A DNA stretch of 10,484 nucleotides, from NCBI GenBank assembly GCA_016288355.1, contig JAEEYY010000119.1:1-10484 (forward strand), read 5' to 3'. This document shows, piece after piece, positions 1-5,991 of this stretch; position 1 is the first letter of the stretch, and each line of letters opens with the position of its first letter. Under the pieces are notes generated by a model that worked only from the letters and a program-made list of their open reading frames with translations, did no database searches and was not told where the DNA came from. The DNA is from Synergistes sp. GTDB lineage: Bacteria; Synergistota; Synergistia; Synergistales; Synergistaceae. A program made the position numbers and the translations under genes.

Positions 1-2
1 CA

Positions 3-22
3 CTGTCTGTTGACGCGGACAG
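3..22. other. Stem-loop at left edge
   Basis: Bases 3-9 pair with 16-22 (7 bp, one G-T pair) around the loop TTGACG. An A-rich stretch and then TGTTTT follow. It could be a weak terminator of an upstream gene lying outside the window, but the T run is neither long nor immediate. The loop contains the hexamer proposed below as a -35 box, so the fold may be fortuitous. Confidence 0.3.
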
Positions 23-38
23 AAAAATGTTTTAGTAT
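10..38 (+). promoter_or_regulatory. Candidate sigma-70 promoter for the methyltransferase gene
   Basis: TTGACG at 10-15 (5 of 6 to TTGACA) is followed after exactly 17 bases by TAGTAT at 33-38 (4 of 6 to TATAAT). An overlapping TATACT at 36-41 is a better -10 but has a 20-base spacer. Transcription would start near base 45, giving a leader of about 40 bases before the GTG start at 89. This rests on hexamer matches alone. Confidence 0.4.
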
Positions 39-72
39 ACTTTGACCACATATTAGCCATTGCTAACCACAC

Positions 73-80
73 AAGGAGGA
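73..80 (+). promoter_or_regulatory. Ribosome binding site that fixes the GTG start at 89
   Basis: AAGGAGGA at 73-80 is close to the ideal anti-16S match and lies 8 bases before GTG at 89-91. It supports the non-ATG start and the full-length protein with its membrane segments. Confidence 0.75.
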
Positions 81-88
81 AATATACA

Positions 89-871
89 GTGAAAGCTGAT
101 TATAAAAACTGGGTGCCAAAGAAGCTGTTGGCCGCATGCGGGGCAGCCGTAGTCATTTTCGCAGCTGCAGCTGCTTTTGCAGGTTATTCGGCAAGCGGCA
201 GTACCGGCGCGGCGCTGTGCGCTTTTTTCGCGGCGCTGTCGCTTATTTCCGCTGCGTTTACAGTGTGGCTCGCTTATCTTCGCAGGCAGTTTTCATACGA
301 AGGGAGCCGTAAACTATCAAAAACAATTGTTGAGAGAACAGCGAAGTTTATTACTCTCCAGCCTGGAGGAAGAGGGCTTGATGTAGGCTGCGGAAGCGGG
401 GCCCTAACGATTGCTGCCGCCAAACGGAACCCGCAGGGACATATGGTCGGAGTCGATATCTGGGGAGGCGTGTATAAAGATTCTTTCTCGAAGTCTCTCT
501 GCGAGCGAAACGCCGCTGCCGAAGGCGTAGGCAACGTCAGTTTTTCCTGCGCAAACGCGCTCGATCTCCCCTTTGACGACGAGAGCTTCGATGCGGTGAC
601 AAGCAATTATGTCTACCACAATATCGCAGGCAACAGGCAGAAGATGCTTCTTGAAACGCTCAGAGTGCTGAAAAAAGGCAGCTGTTTTGCCATACACGAT
701 CTGATGAGCAAAAGCCGTTACGGAAACATGCAGGGTTTTATCAGCAAGCTGCGTGAGATGGGCTATGAAAAGGCGGAACTTATCAATACGGCGGACGGGC
801 TGTTTATCGGCAGCACAGAAGCAAAGATGCTCTTTCTTGCGGATTCAAGGCTGCTTACCGGCAAAAAATAA
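89..871 (+). CDS. Membrane-anchored class I SAM-dependent methyltransferase, substrate unknown
   Basis: The 260-aa protein starts at GTG. Residues about 13-33 and 41-63 are two hydrophobic, Ala-rich segments separated by a short Gly/Ser loop. They should form a membrane hairpin followed by basic residues (LRRQF), leaving the catalytic part in the cytoplasm. The rest is a Rossmann-type methyltransferase domain of the Methyltransf_11/25 kind. Motif I is DVGCGSG at 98-104, an acidic residue ending strand 2 is D123 in VGVDIWG, DLPFDDESFDAV lies at 159-170, and the post-motif stretch LRVLKKGS lies near 191-198. What is seen is a SAM-binding fold plus an anchor. The substrate cannot be told; a lipid, quinone or other membrane-associated small molecule is only a guess. 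The gene is alone on its strand, convergent with thiC, and has its own candidate promoter and terminator. No link to the thiamine genes is evident. Confidence 0.85.
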   Translation: MKADYKNWVPKKLLAACGAAVVIFAAAAAFAGYSASGSTGAALCAFFAALSLISAAFTVWLAYLRRQFSYEGSRKLSKTIVERTAKFITLQPGGRGLDVGCGSGALTIAAAKRNPQGHMVGVDIWGGVYKDSFSKSLCERNAAAEGVGNVSFSCANALDLPFDDESFDAVTSNYVYHNIAGNRQKMLLETLRVLKKGSCFAIHDLMSKSRYGNMQGFISKLREMGYEKAELINTADGLFIGSTEAKMLFLADSRLLTGKK

Positions 872-880
872 GTTAATTAC

Positions 881-904
881 AGTGGACGCCTGACGGCGTC
901 CACT
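881..904. terminator. Hairpin between convergent genes, probable bidirectional terminator
   Basis: A perfect 10-bp stem (881-890 with 895-904) closes a TGAC loop. On the + strand it lies 9 bases after the methyltransferase stop and is followed by a broken T-rich stretch (TTATATGCTTTT). On the - strand it lies about 37 bases after the thiC stop and is followed, about 11 bases further on, by six T residues. Position and symmetry suggest it ends both transcripts, although neither T tract is immediately adjacent to the stem. Confidence 0.7.
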
Positions 905-941
905 TATATGCTTTTCCGGCAGTCCGGCGTATCGGTTTAAG

Positions 942-2246
942 TTACAGGATATCTATGTATTCCCCGTTCAGCGCCTTATTCATGCTCCTGACTGCGCAGA
1001 ATTTTCCGCACATTGAACAGCTGTCTTCATGTTCCGGCGCTCTGCTTTCGCGGATTTGTTTCGCTGTCCCCGGGTCCAGCGAGCACTCCCACTGTTTTTC
1101 CCAGTCAAAAGCACGTCTTGCATCCGCCATAGCGTCATCTATATCCCTGGCATGCGGGATCTTCTTTGCTATATCCGCCGCATGCGCCGCTATTTTTGAG
1201 GCTATTATTCCCTGTTTCACATCTTCGACCCCAGGCAGCGCAAGGTGTTCCGCAGGGGTCACATAGCATAAAAAGGCAGCTCCTGACGAAGCGGCGATCG
1301 CTCCGCCTATAGCGGAGGTGATGTGGTCGTATCCGGGTGCTATATCCGTGACAATGGGGCCAAGCACATAAAAAGGAGCGCCCATGCATATGCTCTGCTG
1401 GAGCTTCATATTAGCCTCTATCTGGTCTATCGGCATATGCCCCGGACCTTCCACCATGACCTGTACGTCTTTTGCCCACGCGCGCTTGGTAAGCTCTCCG
1501 AGGCGGACGAGTTCCTCGATCTGGCAGACGTCGCTTGCGTCGGCAAGGCAGCCGGGACGGCAGGCGTCTCCGAGCGAAATGGTAACGTCGTATTCACGGC
1601 AGATGTCGAGTATCTCGTCAAAATATTGGTAGAAGGGGTTTTCCTCTCCTGTCATGCTCATCCATGCAAAAACAAGGGAGCCTCCCCGTGAGACTATATT
1701 CATTTTCCTTTTGTGTTTTTTTATCTGCTCGATGGTTTTTCTGGTTATGCCGCAGTGAATGGTGACAAAATCGACCCCGTCTTCCGCATGAAGGCGGATG
1801 ACGTCTATAAAATCTTTTGCCGTCAGTTCGGCGAGGTCCTTTCTGTAATGGATGACGCTGTCATAAACGGGCACCGTGCCTATCATCGCCGGACATTCGC
1901 CGGTCAGTCTTCTTCTGAACGGTCTGGTGTCTCCGTGGGAGGAAAGGTCCATTATAGCTTCTGCCCCCATTTCGACCGCGGCCATGACTTTCTGCATCTC
2001 TATGTCGTAATCCTTGCAGTCCCTGGATACGCCGAGGTTGACGTTTATCTTTGTGCGCAGCATGGAGCCGACTCCGTTCGGGTCTAAACATTTGTGCCCT
2101 TTATTGGCGCATATGACGACCCTGCCTTCCGAGACAAGAGCCCTGATTTCTTCTTCAGTACGGTATTCCTTTGCGGCTACCGCTTTCATTTCCGATGTAA
2201 CGACGCCGCGTCTTGCCGCGTCCATCTGAGTAGCGTAATCATTCAT
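942..2246 (-). CDS. thiC: Phosphomethylpyrimidine synthase ThiC
   Basis: This radical-SAM enzyme rearranges 5-aminoimidazole ribotide (AIR) into HMP-phosphate, the pyrimidine precursor of thiamine. The 434-aa protein matches the short ThiC form; E. coli-type ThiC is about 630 aa, with an extra N-terminal domain absent here. Family signatures include VTIHCGITRK at 161-170, MVEGPGHMPIDQIEANM at 264-280, and PFYVLGPIVTDIAPGYDH at 291-308. The cluster-binding cysteines sit at the C terminus (C410, C413, C417) in a CX2CX3C arrangement, one residue tighter than the CX2CX4C of long ThiC. I recall short ThiCs with the same spacing but cannot check. The ATG is preceded at 10 bases by AAGGGA (- strand). 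The gene follows thiD after 26 bases and is surely co-transcribed. The main alternative is the paralogue BzaF (5-hydroxybenzimidazole synthase). The thiD neighbour and the absence of cobalamin genes argue for ThiC. Confidence 0.95.
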   Translation of the reverse strand: MNDYATQMDAARRGVVTSEMKAVAAKEYRTEEEIRALVSEGRVVICANKGHKCLDPNGVGSMLRTKINVNLGVSRDCKDYDIEMQKVMAAVEMGAEAIMDLSSHGDTRPFRRRLTGECPAMIGTVPVYDSVIHYRKDLAELTAKDFIDVIRLHAEDGVDFVTIHCGITRKTIEQIKKHKRKMNIVSRGGSLVFAWMSMTGEENPFYQYFDEILDICREYDVTISLGDACRPGCLADASDVCQIEELVRLGELTKRAWAKDVQVMVEGPGHMPIDQIEANMKLQQSICMGAPFYVLGPIVTDIAPGYDHITSAIGGAIAASSGAAFLCYVTPAEHLALPGVEDVKQGIIASKIAAHAADIAKKIPHARDIDDAMADARRAFDWEKQWECSLDPGTAKQIRESRAPEHEDSCSMCGKFCAVRSMNKALNGEYIDIL

Positions 2247-2272
2247 GAGTTGTTCTTCCCTTCAGACAGATA

Positions 2273-3076
2273 TCAGGCTTTTTCCGCAAAACGGCCGGCA
2301 AGGGCAAAAGCGTGATTCATCGGTCCCGCGCCTTTTCCGAGATCGAGCATCGCGGAAAGCGCTCCGGAAATGTATTCTTTGGCTCTGCTGACCGATTCTT
2401 CAAGAGAAAAGCCCTTGGCAAGATTGGACGCGATCGCGCTTGAAAGCGTGCATCCGGTGCCGTGGGTATTGGGGTTGTCGATGCGCTTTCCCTTGAACCA
2501 GCGCATGCCGGAGGCTGAACAGAGAAGGTCGTCAGCGTCGCTTACGTTGTGTCCGCCTTTTACAAGGACCGCGCAGCCTATCCTATCTCTTATGACTTCC
2601 GCCGCCTTCAGCATCTCTTCCTTGCTTTTGATGCTGACGCCCGATAAGATCTCAGCTTCCGGAATGTTCGGAGTGACTATGACAGAAAGAGGCATGAGCT
2701 TCTCCGCAAGCGCCGCCGCGGCGCCGCTTTTGATAAGCACCGAACCGCTCGTTGCTACCATCACCGGGTCCACTACTACATTTGCCGCCTTGTAGTGCCG
2801 GAGCCTGTCTGCGATAACTTCGATAAGAGCCTCCGAGGAGACCATCCCGACCTTTACCGCATCCGGATATATGTCGCTGAATACTGCGTCAAGCTGCTGC
2901 CTTAAAAACTCCGGAGTTGATTCAAGTATAGCGGTAACGCCGGTCGTGTTCTGCGCGGTCAGTGCCGTTACGGCACTCATCGCATAAACACCATTCATGG
3001 TCATTGTTTTGATATCTGCCTGAATGCCGGCGCCTCCGCAGGAATCACTGCCTGCGATCGATAATGCTGTTCTCAT
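2273..3076 (-). CDS. thiD: Hydroxymethylpyrimidine/phosphomethylpyrimidine kinase ThiD
   Basis: This cytoplasmic ribokinase-fold kinase phosphorylates HMP and then HMP-P to HMP-PP, the substrate for thiamine-phosphate synthase. The 267-aa length is usual for ThiD. The N terminus reads ALSIAGSDSCGGAGIQADIK at 4-23, a family hallmark. VVVDPVMVATSG follows at 100-111, TPNIPEAE at 135-142, and the anion-hole/ATP motif NTHGTGCTLSSAIA at 203-216 with the conserved Cys209. An in-frame upstream start at 3148 would add 24 residues with no homology feel. I chose the ATG at 3076 because AAAAGGAG lies 6 bases before it and the family motif begins almost at once. It precedes thiC by 26 bases and feeds on the ThiC product. 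No thiE fusion is present, and thiE, thiM and the thiazole genes are not in this window. Confidence 0.95.
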   Translation of the reverse strand: MRTALSIAGSDSCGGAGIQADIKTMTMNGVYAMSAVTALTAQNTTGVTAILESTPEFLRQQLDAVFSDIYPDAVKVGMVSSEALIEVIADRLRHYKAANVVVDPVMVATSGSVLIKSGAAAALAEKLMPLSVIVTPNIPEAEILSGVSIKSKEEMLKAAEVIRDRIGCAVLVKGGHNVSDADDLLCSASGMRWFKGKRIDNPNTHGTGCTLSSAIASNLAKGFSLEESVSRAKEYISGALSAMLDLGKGAGPMNHAFALAGRFAEKA

Positions 3077-3161
3077 TTTTTGCTCCTTTTCTGTCAATAG
3101 CATTATTTTTATTAAGCGACAGAGAGTGGTGCCCCCGGTCTGCCGCATATTGCCTGATTAT
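3077..3161 (-). other. thiD leader, no THI-box recognised
   Basis: These 85 bases precede thiD. They contain a G-rich run (about 3131-3136 read on the - strand), an AT-rich part near 3100-3116 and the ribosome binding site. I searched by eye for the conserved TPP-aptamer pieces (CUGAGA, the ACCUGA segment, and the UGCCAGCGUAGGGA end) and do not see them. Control of this operon is therefore not explained by a visible riboswitch. Confidence 0.45.
3083..3090 (-). promoter_or_regulatory. Ribosome binding site that decides the thiD start
   Basis: On the - strand the sequence is AAAAGGAG, 6 bases before the ATG at 3076-3074. No comparable site precedes the more upstream in-frame start at 3148, so the shorter protein is preferred. 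Confidence 0.75.
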
Positions 3162-3162
3162 A
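3157..3162 (-). promoter_or_regulatory. Possible -10 box of a thiDC promoter
   Basis: The - strand reads TATAAT exactly at 3162-3157, about 80 bases before the thiD start. No -35 match is found 16-18 bases upstream, where the terminator stem lies (CTCCGA or neighbours), and there is no TG extension. It could be a promoter needing an activator, or simply the AT tail of the terminator. Confidence 0.3.
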
Positions 3163-3193
3163 AAAGGGGACGCCGCCATTCGGAGGCATCCCC
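3162..3193 (-). terminator. Rho-independent terminator downstream of ppdK
   Basis: On the - strand GGGGATGCC pairs with GGCGTCCCC (9 bp with one T-G pair). After a mismatch the stem continues for 2 bp around a GAAT loop. TTTT and then ATAAT follow directly. It lies about 85 bases after the ppdK stop and would end the era-to-ppdK transcript before thiD. The T tract is short, so some read-through into thiDC is possible. It is oriented for the - strand only, since the + side has no T run. Confidence 0.7.
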
Positions 3194-3223
3194 GTACCGT
3201 ATCTATGACTGTTTTTGAATCAC

Positions 3224-3275
3224 GCTGCAGCCGGCACTAAAGCCGGCCTTCGGCCGATCCTGCGTTTGCTGCAGG
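3224..3275. repeat. Nested inverted repeats directly after ppdK
   Basis: This compact GC-rich block starts 4 bases past the ppdK stop. CTGCAGC (3225-3231) pairs with GCTGCAG (3268-3274). Inside, CGGCC (3244-3248) pairs with GGCCG (3252-3256). Alternative pairings are GCCGGC (3230-3235) with GCCGGC (3242-3247), and CCTGC (3259-3263) with GCAGG (3271-3275). No T run follows on the - strand, so it is not a classic terminator. It may protect the 3' end of the ppdK message, or be a REP-like interspersed unit. Only one copy is seen here. Confidence 0.5.
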
Positions 3276-3278
3276 CGG

Positions 3279-5915
3279 CTATTTTATCTCGCCGATCGCC
3301 GCAAGCGCTGCAGACAGTCTTGCTACCGGCACTCTGAATGGCGAGCAGCTGACATAGTTTAAGGCGAGCTTATTGCAGAAGGCAATGCTCGACGGATTGC
3401 CGCCGTGTTCGCCGCAGATGCCGAGCTGTATGCCGGGGCGCACCGAACGCCCCTTTTCAGCAGCGATCTGCATAAGGGCGCCTACACCGTCTCTGTCGAG
3501 CTGTGCGAACGGATTTTCCTTGAACACGCCCATCTGGACGTACTGAGCGAGGAATTTGCCTTCAGCATCGTCGCGTGAATAGCCGAATGTAGTCTGCGTG
3601 AGGTCGTTGGTGCCGCAGCTGAAGAACTGAGCGTACTCCGCAAGCTGGTCCGCAACGAGCGCCGCGCGCGGCAGCTCTATCATTGTTCCGACCATGTATT
3701 CAAGCTTTACTCCGCTCTCTTCGATAATGCCTGCGCCTATCCTGTCTACGAGCTCGCGCATCGCTTTCATTTCATACTGCGTTCCGACGAGCGGTATCAT
3801 TATGTCGGGGATAACGCTTACGCCTTTTTTCGTGAGCTTGCAGGCCGCGTTGAATATTGCTCTTGCCTGCATCTCATAGATCTCGGGATAGATCATGCCG
3901 AGACGGCAGCCGCGGAAGCCGAGCATCGGGTTCTGCTCATGCAGCTCTCTTGCGCGCGCTATCGTCGCTTTGATCTTCTCTGCTTCGGCGCTTTCAGGAT
4001 CAAGCGTTTCAAGAGCTTTTACAAGCTCGGGGATCTTGGGCAGGAATTCGTGGAGCGGCGGGTCAAGAAGACGTATCGTGACCGGCAGACCCTGCATCGC
4101 CTCGAATATTCCGGTGAAGTCTTCCTCCTGCATTTTTTCGAGCTTGTCAAGCTGGACTATGCGATCCTCTGTGGTATGCGCTACGACCATCGCTTCCATT
4201 ACCGGCAGACGGTCGGCGGCCATGAACATATGCTCTGTGCGGCAGAGCCCGATGCCCTTTGCGCCGAAAGCACGTGCGCGTCTTGCGTCTTCCGGGGTAT
4301 CGGCGTTTGCCCAGACCTGCATCTTCGCGACTTTATCGGCGGTGTCGAGAAGCTCGCGGAAGTTATCGTCGAACTGGGGCTCCATAAGCTCCATCTTTCC
4401 GAGGATAACGTCTCCGCTGCTGCCGTCGAGCGTAAGGTAGTCGTCTTTCTTTACCGTAACTCCGCCTACGGTGAATGTTTCGGCCGCGAGGTCGATCTTC
4501 ACGCTCTCAGCGCCGGAAACGCAGGGTTTGCCGAGTCCGCGGGCAACGACCGCCGCATGGCTCGTCATTCCGCCGTGACTAGTGAGGACTCCCTGCGACG
4601 CAAAGAGCCCGTGGATATCGTCAGGCGTCGTTTCCGGACGTACGAGAACGACCGCTTCGCCCTTTCCGCCGCGCTCGGCAGCCTCATCGGCATCGAACAC
4701 GACTCTGCCGACCGCTGCGCCCGGTGATGCGGGAAGACCCTTTACGATCACGTCGCGCTTTGCTTTCGGGTCGATCTGCGGATGGAGGAGCTGCTCGACC
4801 TGATCCGGCGATACGCGGGACACGGCTGTAGCCTCGTCGATGAGACCTTCGTGCAGCATCTCGACTGCAGCTCGCACCGCCGCTGCGGCAGTGCGTTTGC
4901 CGTTGCGCGTCTGAAGTATGTAGAGCTTGCCGCGCTCTACGGTAAACTCTATATCCTGCGCATCGCGATAGTGCCTTTCAAGCAGCTTCGCAATGCGGTT
5001 GAATTCGCTGTAGACCTCGGGCATATCTTTTTCAAGAGCAGCTATGGGAACAGGCGTACGGATACCCGCGACAACATCTTCGCCCTGCGCGTTGATCAGG
5101 TATTCTCCGAAGAGCTTGTTCTCTCCGGTCGAGGGGCTTCTTGTGAAGCAGACACCTGTGCCGCAGTCGTCTCCGAGGTTTCCGAATACCATCGTGACTA
5201 TATTTACGGCCGTGCCGTACTCTTCCGGTATTTTGTTTATCTTGCGGTAGGTGATGGCACGCGGCGTGTTCCAGCTGCGGAAGACCGCGTCTATGGCAAG
5301 GCGGAGCTGCTTCCATGGGTCGACCGGGAATTCGAAGCCGGCTTCTTTTACTATGACTTTATAGTCGGCAACAAGTTTCTTCAGCTCATCTGCCGGAATC
5401 TGATAGTCCGCCTTTACGCCGGCATTCTCTCTGGCCTTGGCAAGACGTTCCTCAAACTTGACTATATCTACGCCCAAAACCACGTCAGAGAACATCTGAA
5501 TGAAGCGGCGATAGCTGTCGTAGGCAAATCTTTCATCTCCGGCAGCCTCGGCAAGCGCTTTTACGGTATCGTCGTTCAGACCCAGGTTCAGTATCGTGTC
5601 CATCATTCCGGGCATCGATACCGGTGCGCCCGAGCGCACGGATACGAGCAGCGGATTGACGGAAGCTCCGAATTTTTTGCCTGCAAGCTTTTCGACTCTG
5701 GCAACCGCTTCTTTTACATCATCCCAGATACTGGAGATGAAGTCCTCTTCCTCCCAGTATCTGTGGCAGGCTTCCGTGGTGATGATAAATCCCGGAGGCA
5801 CCGGAAGTCCTATTTTCGACATCTCGGCAAGGTTTGCTCCCTTTCCGCCGAGAAGCGTCCTCATGTCCGCACTTCCTTCGCAGAAGTCATAGATATACTT
5901 TTTTTTCTGCTCCAT
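3279..5915 (-). CDS. ppdK: Pyruvate, phosphate dikinase (PPDK)
   Basis: PPDK interconverts pyruvate + ATP + Pi and PEP + AMP + PPi in the cytoplasm. In anaerobes it runs in either direction and can stand in for pyruvate kinase. The 878-aa length matches the family. The N-terminal nucleotide-binding domain includes LLGGKGANLAEM (21-32), VSVRSGAPVSMPGMMDT (91-107) and R337 in ILQTRNGKR. The swivelling phosphohistidine domain has GGMTSHAAVVARGLGKPCV (448-466), with catalytic H453 just after T451 and S452. The C-terminal TIM barrel has CRTEHMF (R559), IRLLDPPLHEF (R615), E747, SCGTNDLTQ (N770, D771) and GICGEHGG with the acid/base C834. All catalytic residues I know of are present. The ATG is preceded at 6 bases by AGGAGGAG. 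It follows glyS after 76 bases that show no clear terminator or promoter, so co-transcription with glyQS is likely. The regulatory kinase of the PpsR/DUF299 family is not encoded in the window. Confidence 0.98.
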   Translation of the reverse strand: MEQKKKYIYDFCEGSADMRTLLGGKGANLAEMSKIGLPVPPGFIITTEACHRYWEEEDFISSIWDDVKEAVARVEKLAGKKFGASVNPLLVSVRSGAPVSMPGMMDTILNLGLNDDTVKALAEAAGDERFAYDSYRRFIQMFSDVVLGVDIVKFEERLAKARENAGVKADYQIPADELKKLVADYKVIVKEAGFEFPVDPWKQLRLAIDAVFRSWNTPRAITYRKINKIPEEYGTAVNIVTMVFGNLGDDCGTGVCFTRSPSTGENKLFGEYLINAQGEDVVAGIRTPVPIAALEKDMPEVYSEFNRIAKLLERHYRDAQDIEFTVERGKLYILQTRNGKRTAAAAVRAAVEMLHEGLIDEATAVSRVSPDQVEQLLHPQIDPKAKRDVIVKGLPASPGAAVGRVVFDADEAAERGGKGEAVVLVRPETTPDDIHGLFASQGVLTSHGGMTSHAAVVARGLGKPCVSGAESVKIDLAAETFTVGGVTVKKDDYLTLDGSSGDVILGKMELMEPQFDDNFRELLDTADKVAKMQVWANADTPEDARRARAFGAKGIGLCRTEHMFMAADRLPVMEAMVVAHTTEDRIVQLDKLEKMQEEDFTGIFEAMQGLPVTIRLLDPPLHEFLPKIPELVKALETLDPESAEAEKIKATIARARELHEQNPMLGFRGCRLGMIYPEIYEMQARAIFNAACKLTKKGVSVIPDIMIPLVGTQYEMKAMRELVDRIGAGIIEESGVKLEYMVGTMIELPRAALVADQLAEYAQFFSCGTNDLTQTTFGYSRDDAEGKFLAQYVQMGVFKENPFAQLDRDGVGALMQIAAEKGRSVRPGIQLGICGEHGGNPSSIAFCNKLALNYVSCSPFRVPVARLSAALAAIGEIK

Positions 5916-5991
5916 TTGTATCTCCTCCTATTCGGTATCCAAATGCTGCCAGCTTTTTTCGGGCCGCTGCGGTTATTTTTACGTACTGTTT

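Noticed and set aside
3077..3148. 24-residue N-terminal extension of ThiD
   Set aside because: The ATG at 3076 has a strong ribosome binding site and begins the ThiD hallmark within a few residues; the extension has none of these.
3939..4727. Second long + strand frame opposite ppdK
   Set aside because: Same reason: shadow of ppdK, no ribosome binding site of note and no recognisable protein features.
5916..5991. Possible terminator between glyS and ppdK
   Set aside because: Only about 4-bp stems (CAGC/GCTG) with a loose loop and no following T run on the - strand; not strong enough to list.
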